Shown here: one piece after another, positions 1 to 6,776 of the stretch
How positions within the stretch are numbered: the first letter of the stretch is position 1
How the letters are laid out: each line of letters opens with the position of its first letter
Origin: Thiohalobacter sp.
GTDB lineage: Bacteria; Pseudomonadota; Gammaproteobacteria; DSM-19610
Assembly (NCBI GenBank): GCA_027080445.1
Contig: JALWRY010000171.1
Coordinates: 1-6,958, forward strand
Length of the DNA: 6,958 bases
Direction of reading: 5' to 3'
Notes under the pieces: generated by a model
Database searches by the model: none
What the model was told of the DNA's origin: nothing
The model's input: only the letters and a program-made list of their open reading frames with translations
Made by a program: the position numbers and the translations under genes

Positions 1-1
1 G

Positions 2-2044
2 CTGTGGCAGGTTGCGCGGCAGGTACGTCCTGATACGGGCGTAAGTATCGAACAGACCATGATGGGACTGTTGCGCGCCAATCCACAGGCGTTTATCGGG
101 AACAATATCAATAACCTCAAGGCCGGTTATATCCTGCGCGTACCGTCGCGGGAAGAACTGCTGTCGGTCAGCCGGGCCGATGCCCGCCGTGAGAGTCGTG
201 CGCAGTATGCCGAGTGGCGTGCCGCGCGGAGTGGCCGTGTTGCCACGGGCGGAACGGCCGGTACGCCGGCCGCGACTTCCGGCGCAGCGCCCCAGGCTGC
301 AAGCACAGCGCCGAGCCTGCAACTGGTCGCACCTGAAGGAAGCGGGGCCGCCAGTGCCACGGGCAGTGCGCAGACCGGTAAGGATGTCGGGGCGTTGCAA
401 CGCGAACTGGATATGGCCAATGAAGCGATGGAGGCGCAGCGTCGCCAGAGCGAAGACATGTCAAGCCGCCTTGCCGTCCTCGAGGAACAGGTCAGGAACA
501 TGCAGCGACTGATCCAGCTCAAGGACGATGAACTGGCGCAGTTGCAGGCGCAGGCGGGTGCTGAACCTGCGGCCACAGCAGCAGATACAACCGAAGCGGC
601 AGCCGACACACAGGAAGCGCCGGCAGACAATATGGCTGCCAGCACAGAAGGTGTGGCGGCCGAGCCTGGCGCCACCGCATCTGCTACAAGCGAACCCGCG
701 GCAGCAGAGCCTGTTACGGAAAGCGGTATGACCGCGGCAAACGACGACACCATGACGCCCGAGGCAGGAACGGAGACTGCGGCCTCCCCCGAGACGGCGA
801 CAGCGGCCGATGGCGGGCAGCCGTCGATACCGGCTGAGGCAGAAAACACGGCGCAGATGCCGGCTGACAGCACAAGCACGCCGGTAACAGACGAAACCGG
901 CGCTACCAACGAAGCCTCTGCAGCGGAAACCGAAAGCCAGCCGGTTGTTCCGGCTGTGCCGGAAACGGCAACGAGACCGGGTTTTGTTGAGCGCCTGATG
1001 AACAACCCGATGTGGCTGGGCGCCGGTGGCCTGGTGCTGGCCCTGCTGGCGTTCTTTGGCCTGCGCCGCAAGCGTGGCGTTGAGACCGAATTCCAGGAAA
1101 GCATCCTGCAGGCGGCCGGTAGTGAGTCTGAAGTGGCGGCTGACAGCGAAATTGTCGCCGCGAACTCCAGCGAATCATCGCCCAGTGAATCTTCCCTGCT
1201 GTCCGAGTTTGCAGTGAGTGACATGGGCTCGATGCGTAGCGATGGCGAAGCCGACCCGCTGGCCGAGGCCGATGTCTACCTGGCCTATGGTCGTTTTCAG
1301 CAGGCTGAGGACCTGATTGCCGACGCCCTGGAAAAGGATCCGGAAAACGAAGACCTCAACCTGAAAATGCTCGAGGTATTCCTCGCCGCGAAGAACCAGC
1401 CGGGCTTTGACGGTCACGCCGAGCTGATGCTGGCGCGGCTGGAAAACAGCGATGACCCGCTGTGGCAGAAAGTTGCCGAGATGGGTCGCGAAATCAGCCC
1501 GGAAAACCCGATGTACCAGCCGGGCGGGGCAAGTGGCGAGGCGGTTGCCGATACATCTGAAACGATGGATTCATTGAATGATGATGTTGAGTTTGACGTC
1601 GATACGCCCACGGAAGCGGCGCAGGATGTCAAAGACGAAGGACTCGATTTCGATATCGACCTGTCGACTTTCGAAGAAGACACGGCGCCCGCTGAAGACC
1701 AGCCGGACAGTGTCGAGTTCACGCCGCCGGAAGAAACGGCAGAAGCGGCGCGTCCAGAGCTGGATGTTGATATGGACAGCGTCGAACCGGATGCCATCAA
1801 CCAGGAGAATACCCTGGATTTCGATATTGACAGTCTGGACCTCGACGGCAGTGAAGCGGAAGAGGAACCCGCCGACGGCGAACTGGCCGACATGGATGAA
1901 GTCTCCACCAAACTCGACCTGGCCCGTGCCTATATCGACATGGGTGACCCGGACGGCGCCCGCAGCATCCTCGATGAAGTCATGGAGGAAGGCAGTGACG
2001 AACAGAAAGATGAAGCCCGAGGTATCATGGGGCAGATTGCCTGA
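2..2044 (+). CDS. fimV: FimV family pilus assembly / polarity protein, 5'-truncated by window edge
   Basis: The frame is open from the window edge (first whole codon at 2), so the true start lies upstream and the ATG at 59 is internal. The first residues match the FimV LysM-like peptidoglycan-binding segment (LWQVARQVRPD, then RANPQAFIGNNINNLKAGYI, about 2-150). Next come an Ala/Thr-rich stretch, a predicted coiled coil (about 383-557), a long Ala/Glu/Thr-rich low-complexity linker (about 558-970) and one hydrophobic span (about 1007-1066) followed by RRKRG, placing the C-terminal part in the cytoplasm. A TPR-like module (ADPLAEADVYLAYGRFQQAE, from 1250) is typical of FimV. An acidic region with two LDFDID copies leads to the conserved C-terminal domain (about 1895-2041; TKLDLARAYIDMGDPDGARS). 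In Pseudomonas, FimV supports type IV pilus assembly, twitching and polar signalling; that role here is inferred from family. Identity is firm; total length is unknown. Confidence 0.95.
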   Translation: MWQVARQVRPDTGVSIEQTMMGLLRANPQAFIGNNINNLKAGYILRVPSREELLSVSRADARRESRAQYAEWRAARSGRVATGGTAGTPAATSGAAPQAASTAPSLQLVAPEGSGAASATGSAQTGKDVGALQRELDMANEAMEAQRRQSEDMSSRLAVLEEQVRNMQRLIQLKDDELAQLQAQAGAEPAATAADTTEAAADTQEAPADNMAASTEGVAAEPGATASATSEPAAAEPVTESGMTAANDDTMTPEAGTETAASPETATAADGGQPSIPAEAENTAQMPADSTSTPVTDETGATNEASAAETESQPVVPAVPETATRPGFVERLMNNPMWLGAGGLVLALLAFFGLRRKRGVETEFQESILQAAGSESEVAADSEIVAANSSESSPSESSLLSEFAVSDMGSMRSDGEADPLAEADVYLAYGRFQQAEDLIADALEKDPENEDLNLKMLEVFLAAKNQPGFDGHAELMLARLENSDDPLWQKVAEMGREISPENPMYQPGGASGEAVADTSETMDSLNDDVEFDVDTPTEAAQDVKDEGLDFDIDLSTFEEDTAPAEDQPDSVEFTPPEETAEAARPELDVDMDSVEPDAINQENTLDFDIDSLDLDGSEAEEEPADGELADMDEVSTKLDLARAYIDMGDPDGARSILDEVMEEGSDEQKDEARGIMGQIA

Positions 2045-2072
2045 TCTTCCGCACCGTGAGTACGTGATGACG

Positions 2073-2094
2073 GGGGCGCTTCGGCGCCCCTTTT
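2073..2094 (+). terminator. Rho-independent terminator after fimV
   Basis: A perfect 7-bp GC stem (GGGGCGC at 2073-2079 paired with GCGCCCC at 2084-2090) is capped by a TTCG tetraloop closed by a C-G pair, the very stable cUUCGg loop, and is followed by TTTT (2091-2094). It begins 28 bases after the fimV stop codon. It should end fimV transcription and separate it from the membrane-protein gene downstream. The T tract is short, but stem and loop are strong. Confidence 0.88.
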
Positions 2095-2129
2095 CATCGC
2101 AGTGAGAGGATTTCCACGCAGATTGTGTC

Positions 2130-2158
2130 TTGACTGCTACCCCGGAAGACGGGATAAA
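2130..2158 (+). promoter_or_regulatory. Candidate sigma-70 promoter for the CbiM-like membrane gene
   Basis: TTGACT (2130-2135; 5 of 6 matches to the -35 consensus) is followed after exactly 17 bp by GATAAA (2153-2158; 4 of 6 to the -10 consensus). Transcription would begin near 2165, giving a leader of about 20 bases before the ATG at 2185. It sits just after the fimV terminator, where an independent promoter is expected. This is a match by eye; no activity data. Confidence 0.55.
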
Positions 2159-2184
2159 AGCTACCTGTTTCCCGGGAGTGATGT

Positions 2185-2850
2185 ATGGATTTCCCCGCCG
2201 AGCTGCTTCCCGCCGGCCTGAGCTGGCCGGCCAACGCGTTGTTTGCGGCAGTGCTGTGGACAGCGCTGCGCCGCGCTCCCCTGTCGCGTCTGCTCGAAAA
2301 CCGCTTTTCGCACCTGTTCTTTGCCGCCTGCGTGGCCTTGCTGGTGTTGTGGAATACCCGGGCGGGTGTTTTGCCGGCGTTGAATTTCCACCTGCTGGGC
2401 ATGACTGTAGTGACGCTGATGTTCGGCTGGCCGCTGGCGATGCTGGCGGTGTTGATCGTGCTGATCGGCAGCGGGTTCTATAACGGTGACAGTTTTACCT
2501 CGCTGGGTATGAACGCACTGGTCATGGGCGGTATCCCGGTACTGGTGACTTCCAGGTTGCTGGGCTTCGCGCAGCGCCGCCTGCCGCATCATTTCTTCGT
2601 TTATGTCTACGTCAACGGTTTCCTTGCGGCGGGCGTTTCCATCCTGTTATCCAGCCTGGCGGGCGCCGGGGTGATGCTGGCAAGTAATGCGGCCAATGCG
2701 GAGTGGCTGGACTACCAGTACTATCCCTATTTCCCGCTGGTGTTCTTTGCCGAAGCGCTGTTTAACGGCATGCTGATGACAGCACTGGTCGCCCTGCGGC
2801 CGGAATGGGTGAGCAGCTTCGACGACGAACGCTACATTCACAATAAATAA
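2185..2850 (+). CDS. CbiM-like / COG3235-type integral membrane protein, function unknown
   Basis: A 221-residue, very hydrophobic protein with about six or seven membrane segments (approximately residues 12-28, 43-57, 64-80, 83-97, 108-125, 137-166 and 183-205). The NFHLLGMT motif (67-74), the following hydrophobic run and the C-terminal signature ALFNGMLMTALVALRPEWV with FDDERYI (190-218) fit the uncharacterised membrane-protein family I know as COG3235, often annotated as an energy-coupling-factor (CbiM-like) permease. It lacks the N-terminal Met-His-Ile that helps bind metal in true CbiM/NikM subunits, and no ATPase or T-component gene is beside it, so cobalt or nickel uptake should not be assumed. 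The start at 2185 is supported by GGGAG (2174-2178) six bases upstream. It is a single-gene unit between the fimV terminator and a convergent permease gene 16 bases away. Family placement is from memory of motifs. Confidence 0.75.
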   Translation: MDFPAELLPAGLSWPANALFAAVLWTALRRAPLSRLLENRFSHLFFAACVALLVLWNTRAGVLPALNFHLLGMTVVTLMFGWPLAMLAVLIVLIGSGFYNGDSFTSLGMNALVMGGIPVLVTSRLLGFAQRRLPHHFFVYVYVNGFLAAGVSILLSSLAGAGVMLASNAANAEWLDYQYYPYFPLVFFAEALFNGMLMTALVALRPEWVSSFDDERYIHNK

Positions 2851-2866
2851 GCCGGGCCACGCTATA

Positions 2867-3970
2867 TCACTGTGGCTGATACAAAAAGAAATACAAGGCT
2901 ATCGACAGGAAAAATGCGGCATAGCCAATGATAAGGAATTTTGCAGTAAAGGTGGCCGGGTCACTGGTATCTTCATGCGTCACATAAAGCTTGTAGGCGA
3001 TCAGGTTTGCCAATGACCCGAACAGGCTGCCGAAGCCGCCTGCATTCACGCCCCAGAGCAAGGATTCCCAATGTGTCGTGAACTTGGCAAACAATAGTGT
3101 TGCCGGGACATTACTCATGACCTGGCTTGCCAGGGCTGAAAACAGAAATATGTGTCCGGAGTGGGCTATTTCCGTTGCTACGATGAGCCGCATGTTTTCT
3201 GCGAGGCCGAAGAAGAAAAAGAAGCTGAATAAAAGCGCGTAATCGACACGCAGGGCTCCTCGGTCGAATAACAGGGCGAAAATGATAACCAGGATCCCGA
3301 TTTGAACAGGGAGTACATGAAGAATGGCCAATAGCAGGCTAAAAAGCAGAACCCCATAGACAATAGCGGTTTTATTGATTTTCTGGTTCACAATATTCTG
3401 TGAACCATTTGTGGTTTTAACTAAAAGTGATGAAACGACGAGAATGAAGAGAAACACCAGGGAAAATGGCGCTATCGTTTCGATGAAAGTGGCCGGGTGA
3501 ATGTTGTAGAACCAGTAAATGAAAAGGTTTTGGGGGTTTCCAAAAGGGGTTAACGCGGAGCCGGCATTGGCGGCTAATGCCTCAAGAATAACCAGGATAC
3601 CTTTGCGATTGATATTGAGTGACAAAGTCAGTGGTACGATGACAATCAAGGCAATATCGTTTGTCACCAGCATGGACAGGACGAAGGTTGTTAATACCAG
3701 CTTTAGCGGTACAGTTTTTCCCTTTTCGATGCCTTGAGCAATTTTCAGGATCAGCCCGCTACGTTGAAGCCCTTTGACAGCAATAAAAAGCACAAACAGG
3801 ATGAACAACACCTGTATCTCCTGGATCGAATAGGTCGGGAAATTCCGGGTGTAAACCGATGTCAGCAACAAACCGACAGCGGATAAAATTACCAGCCACT
3901 CCATCAAAATAAAATCAATGACACGCATGAACTGCGTAGCTTTATTGGAAGACTTCTCCGGGGCTTTCAC
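2867..3970 (-). CDS. SLC13/ArsB-like anion permease (ion transporter superfamily), substrate unknown
   Basis: A 367-residue protein with roughly ten hydrophobic segments. It shows the two-fold pattern of the ion transporter superfamily. The first half carries LVTNDIALIVIVPL (about 101-114) and NAGSALTPFGNPQNL (135-149), the latter very close to the NxGxxxTPxGNPQN motif of ArsB and NhaD-type proteins. The second half carries SQVMSNVPATLLFA (282-295) and NAGGFGSLFGSLANLIA (309-325). It probably moves an anion (dicarboxylate, sulfate or arsenite-like) or exchanges ions across the inner membrane; the sequence does not say which. ArsB proteins are usually longer (about 430 residues), and there are no ars genes nearby. 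The start is GTG at 3970, supported by AAGGA nine bases upstream; the next internal Met (residue 15) has no good ribosome site. The gene is much more A+T-rich than its neighbours and runs against them, which suggests acquisition by transfer. Confidence 0.82.
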   Translation of the reverse strand: MKAPEKSSNKATQFMRVIDFILMEWLVILSAVGLLLTSVYTRNFPTYSIQEIQVLFILFVLFIAVKGLQRSGLILKIAQGIEKGKTVPLKLVLTTFVLSMLVTNDIALIVIVPLTLSLNINRKGILVILEALAANAGSALTPFGNPQNLFIYWFYNIHPATFIETIAPFSLVFLFILVVSSLLVKTTNGSQNIVNQKINKTAIVYGVLLFSLLLAILHVLPVQIGILVIIFALLFDRGALRVDYALLFSFFFFFGLAENMRLIVATEIAHSGHIFLFSALASQVMSNVPATLLFAKFTTHWESLLWGVNAGGFGSLFGSLANLIAYKLYVTHEDTSDPATFTAKFLIIGYAAFFLSIALYFFLYQPQ

Positions 3971-3979
3971 GGATGATGA

Positions 3980-3984
3980 TCCTT
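3980..3984 (-). promoter_or_regulatory. Ribosome binding site deciding the GTG start of the permease
   Basis: On the minus strand AAGGA lies nine bases before the GTG at 3970-3968. An in-frame TAG a few codons further upstream (near 4015), with no ATG or GTG between them, excludes a longer protein. The later in-frame ATG near 3928 has no purine-rich site at the right distance. Confidence 0.6.
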
Positions 3985-3999
3985 GTCTTTTGAATGAAG

Positions 4000-4030
4000 T
4001 TGCTTTTCGCTATGGTGGGTAGATTACAAT
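4000..4030 (+). promoter_or_regulatory. Weak candidate promoter for truA
   Basis: TACAAT (4025-4030) matches the -10 consensus at 5 of 6 positions. A possible -35, TTGCTT (4000-4005), lies 19 bp upstream, wider than the optimum. If used, transcription would start near 4037, beyond the ATG at 4034, which supports a downstream truA start. The site lies in the 105-base gap between the divergent permease and truA genes, where a truA promoter is expected. By-eye match only. Confidence 0.35.
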
Positions 4031-4075
4031 GCGATGTCCAGCGCGGAACTACGAATGGGTCAACCGGGACAGTGT

Positions 4076-4855
4076 ATGAAAATTGCCTGTGGAGTCGAAT
4101 ACGACGGCGCCGGGTTTTCCGGCTGGCAGCGTCAGCAGCATGCATCCGCCGTACAGGCGGAGGTCGAGGCAGCCCTGTCGAAAGTTGCGAATCATCCTGT
4201 GCAGTTGTTCTGCGCCGGGCGCACCGATAGCGGCGTGCATGCGACCCACCAGGTGGTTCATTTTGAAACCGGGGCATCACGCAGTGAGCGGTCCTGGGTG
4301 CGTGGCGCCAACACGCATCTGCCCGAAACCATCGCACTGACCTGGGCGCGACCGGTCGATGAGGACTTCCACGCGCGTTTTTCCGCCGAGGCGCGCCGGT
4401 ATCGCTACGTGATCCTGCAGCGCGATGTGCCGAGCGCATTGTGGCGTCGGCGGGTGACCTGGACGCACGAGCGTCTGGACGCCGGGCTCATGCAAGCTGG
4501 TGCGCGTCACCTGCTGGGTGAACACGATTTTTCCGCCTACCGCGCCACGGCCTGCCAGGCGAAAAGCCCGGTACGCACCGTGCACCAGCTGGATATCCGT
4601 CAACAGGGTGACTTTTTCTACCTGGATATCGAGGCCAATGCCTTTCTGCACCACATGGTGCGCAATATTGCCGGGGTATTGATGGCCGTGGGTCGTGGCG
4701 AGCAGGCGCCGGTGTGGGTGCGCGAACTGCTGGAACACCGTGACCGTACACGCGGCGGGGTCACGGCGCCGCCTGACGGCCTTTACCTGGTCGGGGTGCG
4801 CTACCCGTTGCGCTTTGAGCTGCCGGCAGTCGGGATGTTGCCGGTATTTGGCTGA
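4076..4855 (+). CDS. truA: tRNA pseudouridine(38-40) synthase TruA
   Basis: TruA converts uridine to pseudouridine at positions 38, 39 and 40 in the anticodon arm of many tRNAs. The 259-residue product has the family landmarks in order: IACGVEYDGAGFSGWQRQ at the N terminus, CAGRTDSGVHATHQ with the catalytic Asp (residue 51), NTHLPE, DFHARFSAEARRYRYVI (about 102-118), LLGEHDFSAYRA, and the C-terminal NAFLHHMVRNIAGVLMAVG. Length is normal and no key residue is missing. I chose the ATG at 4076 because the conserved fold begins at once and GGGAC lies a few bases upstream. In-frame ATGs at 4034 and 4055 would add 14 or 7 residues without similarity I recognise; TruA N termini vary, so these stay possible. 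It is divergent from the permease gene and 96 bases upstream of trpF, on the same strand. Confidence 0.96.
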   Translation: MKIACGVEYDGAGFSGWQRQQHASAVQAEVEAALSKVANHPVQLFCAGRTDSGVHATHQVVHFETGASRSERSWVRGANTHLPETIALTWARPVDEDFHARFSAEARRYRYVILQRDVPSALWRRRVTWTHERLDAGLMQAGARHLLGEHDFSAYRATACQAKSPVRTVHQLDIRQQGDFFYLDIEANAFLHHMVRNIAGVLMAVGRGEQAPVWVRELLEHRDRTRGGVTAPPDGLYLVGVRYPLRFELPAVGMLPVFG

Positions 4856-4951
4856 ACGCCGGGGAAACCCTGTCAAAATCCGCCGAAATCCCCGAAACAT
4901 CCGCATTTCTGATAGGATACGCGCCTTGTTGTGATGTGCCGGATGAAGCGC

Positions 4952-5581
4952 ATGCGAACCCGTGTCAAAATCTGTGGGATTACCCGGCCGCAAGACGGGC
5001 TGGCGGCGGCGCAGGCCGGCGCTGATGCGATCGGGCTGGTATTTTACGAACGCAGCCCCCGTTATGTTGACGTAGCACAGGCGGCGGAAATCTGCGCCGT
5101 GCTGCCGCCTTTTGTCAGTGTGGTCGGGTTGTTTGTCAACGCGCCGCGCGAGCAGGTCGCCTCGCTGTTGCAACAGTTGCCCCTTGACCTGTTGCAGTTC
5201 CACGGCACTGAAACGGCTGACCAGTGCGAAGGTTTCGGCCGGCCGTATATCAAGGCCATCGGCATGAAGGATGGTGTTGACGTGACCGGGACGGTGCAGG
5301 CGCACCCACAGGCGAGCGGCTTTCTGTTCGACGCCTGGCAACCGGACATTCACGGCGGCGGCGGCGTGGCGTTCGACTGGAATACCCTGCCTGCCGGGGG
5401 AGACCGTCCGGTGATCCTGGCGGGCGGCCTGGCGCCCGACAATGTCGAACAGGCGGTACGCCGCACGCGGCCCTGGGCAGTCGATGTCAGCAGCGGCGTC
5501 GAGCAGGACAAGGGCATCAAGTCGGCGGAAAAAATTGAAGCATTTATACGAGGTGTAGTACGTGGCGACACAATGCAGTGA
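4952..5581 (+). CDS. trpF: Phosphoribosylanthranilate isomerase TrpF
   Basis: TrpF carries out the Amadori rearrangement of N-(5-phosphoribosyl)anthranilate to CdRP, the third step from chorismate to tryptophan. The 209-residue (beta/alpha)8 barrel shows RVKICGIT with the catalytic Cys at residue 8, LDLLQFHGTE (79-87), FLFDAW with the catalytic Asp at 127, GGGG then FDW (135-143), and the phosphate-binding ILAGGLAPDNV (155-165) and DVSSGVE (178-184). GGGG replaces the more common GGTG or GGSG, a mild variation. It is a stand-alone gene, not fused to trpC as in E. coli. Four in-frame starts exist: GTG 4931 and ATG 4934, 4943 and 4952. I chose 4952 because the conserved strand begins two residues later and a purine-rich GGATGAAG precedes it. 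The 3' end overlaps trpB by 20 bases. No terminator separates it from truA. Confidence 0.96.
   Translation: MRTRVKICGITRPQDGLAAAQAGADAIGLVFYERSPRYVDVAQAAEICAVLPPFVSVVGLFVNAPREQVASLLQQLPLDLLQFHGTETADQCEGFGRPYIKAIGMKDGVDVTGTVQAHPQASGFLFDAWQPDIHGGGGVAFDWNTLPAGGDRPVILAGGLAPDNVEQAVRRTRPWAVDVSSGVEQDKGIKSAEKIEAFIRGVVRGDTMQ
5550..5555 (+). promoter_or_regulatory. Strong ribosome binding site for trpB inside trpF
   Basis: GAGGTG, a six-base match to the anti-Shine-Dalgarno sequence, lies six bases before the GTG at 5562. It is inside the last codons of trpF. It fixes the trpB start at GTG and suggests that trpB is translated well despite the non-ATG start. Confidence 0.8.
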
Positions 5582-6776
5582 GTTATCCGCTTTGCCGGAT
5601 GCAGAAGGGCATTTCGGGCCTTATGGCGGGCGTTTTGTCGCCGAGACCCTGATGGGACCGCTGGAAGAGCTCCGGCATGCCTATGAAAAATACTGCGTCG
5701 ATGCCGGTTTCCAGCGTGAACTGGACGAGGACCTGGCGCACTTTGTCGGGCGTCCGTCGCCGCTCTATCACGCCGCGCGCTGGAGTCAGCAACTGGGCGG
5801 CGCGCAGATCTATCTCAAACGTGAAGACCTGAACCATACCGGTGCGCACAAGATCAACAACACGGTTGGCCAGGCCTTGCTGGCGAAGCGGATGGGCAAG
5901 CAGCGCGTGATTGCCGAGACCGGTGCCGGCCAGCACGGGGTGGCGACGGCTACGGTGGCGGCGCGTTTCGGCATGCAGTGTGTGGTGTACATGGGCGCCG
6001 AGGATATCCAGCGCCAGGCCATCAATGTTTACCGGATGCGCCTGCTGGGTGCCGAGGTGGTGTCTGTCGAGTCCGGTTCGAAGACACTGAAAGATGCGCT
6101 GAACGAAGCCATGCGCGACTGGGTCACACAGGTCGATAACACCTTCTACATTATTGGTACGGTGGCGGGGCCGCATCCCTACCCGGTGATGGTGCGTGAT
6201 TTCCAGGCGATTATCGGCCGTGAGGCGCGCGCGCAGATGCTGGAGCAGGTCGGGCGCCTGCCGGATGCGCTGATTGCCTGTGTGGGGGGTGGTTCCAACG
6301 CCATGGGCCTGTTCTACCCGTTTCTCGACGACGCGGACGTCGCCATGTACGGCGTGGAAGGTGGTGGTGACGGCATCGACAGCGGCCGTCACGCGGCGCC
6401 CCTGTGCGCCGGTAATCCCGGCGTACTGCACGGCAACCGTACCTACCTGATGGAAGACCCGGACGGCCAGATTATCGAAACCCATTCGGTTTCGGCGGGA
6501 CTGGATTACCCTGGCGTCGGCCCCGAGCACGCCTGGCTGAAGGACTGCGGGCGTGCGCAGTATGTGGCCGCCACCGACACGCAGGCACTGGAGGCTTTCC
6601 ACGACCTGACGCGCATCGAGGGCATCATCCCGGCGCTGGAGTCCAGTCATGCGCTGGCCTATGCCAAACAGCTGGCGCCGACGCTCGACAAGGACCAGAT
6701 TCTGCTGGTGAACCTGTCCGGGCGTGGCGACAAGGACATACATACGGTGGCCGGACTGGAAGGGATCCAGGTATGA
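5562..6776 (+). CDS. trpB: Tryptophan synthase beta subunit TrpB
   Basis: TrpB is the PLP enzyme that condenses indole with serine to give tryptophan, as part of the alpha2-beta2 tryptophan synthase. The 404-residue product is of usual length (E. coli 397). Visible landmarks: FGPYGGRFV near the N terminus, LKREDLNHTGAHKINN with the PLP-binding Lys at 97, AETGAGQHG with the catalytic Glu at 119, the PLP phosphate loop GGGSNA (242-247), SAGLDYPGVGPEH with the Asp at 315 that matches E. coli Asp305, and LSGRGDKD (385-392). All catalytic residues are present and it reads as the standard TrpB1 type. The start is GTG at 5562, supported by GAGGTG at 5550-5555. It overlaps trpF by 20 bases and trpA by 4 (ATGA), so translational coupling across the three genes is likely. 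Confidence 0.98.
   Translation: MATQCSELSALPDAEGHFGPYGGRFVAETLMGPLEELRHAYEKYCVDAGFQRELDEDLAHFVGRPSPLYHAARWSQQLGGAQIYLKREDLNHTGAHKINNTVGQALLAKRMGKQRVIAETGAGQHGVATATVAARFGMQCVVYMGAEDIQRQAINVYRMRLLGAEVVSVESGSKTLKDALNEAMRDWVTQVDNTFYIIGTVAGPHPYPVMVRDFQAIIGREARAQMLEQVGRLPDALIACVGGGSNAMGLFYPFLDDADVAMYGVEGGGDGIDSGRHAAPLCAGNPGVLHGNRTYLMEDPDGQIIETHSVSAGLDYPGVGPEHAWLKDCGRAQYVAATDTQALEAFHDLTRIEGIIPALESSHALAYAKQLAPTLDKDQILLVNLSGRGDKDIHTVAGLEGIQV

Noticed and set aside
127..1224. Long minus-strand open frame opposite fimV (365 codons)
   Set aside because: It mirrors the GC-rich, Ala-rich fimV linker; the predicted protein is Ser/Ala low-complexity with no family motif, while the plus-strand FimV domains are clear.
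2856..2876. Hairpin between the convergent genes as a bidirectional terminator
   Set aside because: The stem is only 5-6 bp with a 9-11 base loop, there is no T tract on the plus strand, and it includes the permease stop codon; too weak to call.
4871..4918. Promoter between truA and trpF using TAGGAT (4913-4918) as the -10
   Set aside because: No acceptable -35 lies 16-18 bp upstream (the bases there are C-rich). Transcription from truA into trpF is an equally simple explanation.
4856..4951. trp leader peptide or attenuator before trpF
   Set aside because: No short frame with clustered Trp codons, no competing hairpins and no T tract are visible in the 96-base gap.
4277..5353. Minus-strand open frame crossing truA and trpF (358 codons)
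   Set aside because: It spans two well-supported genes and their intergenic gap, and has no recognisable domain.
5583..6743. Long minus-strand open frame opposite trpB (386 codons)
   Set aside because: trpB is unambiguous on the plus strand with all catalytic motifs; the antisense frame is a shadow rich in Arg, His and Gln, as expected in high-GC genes.
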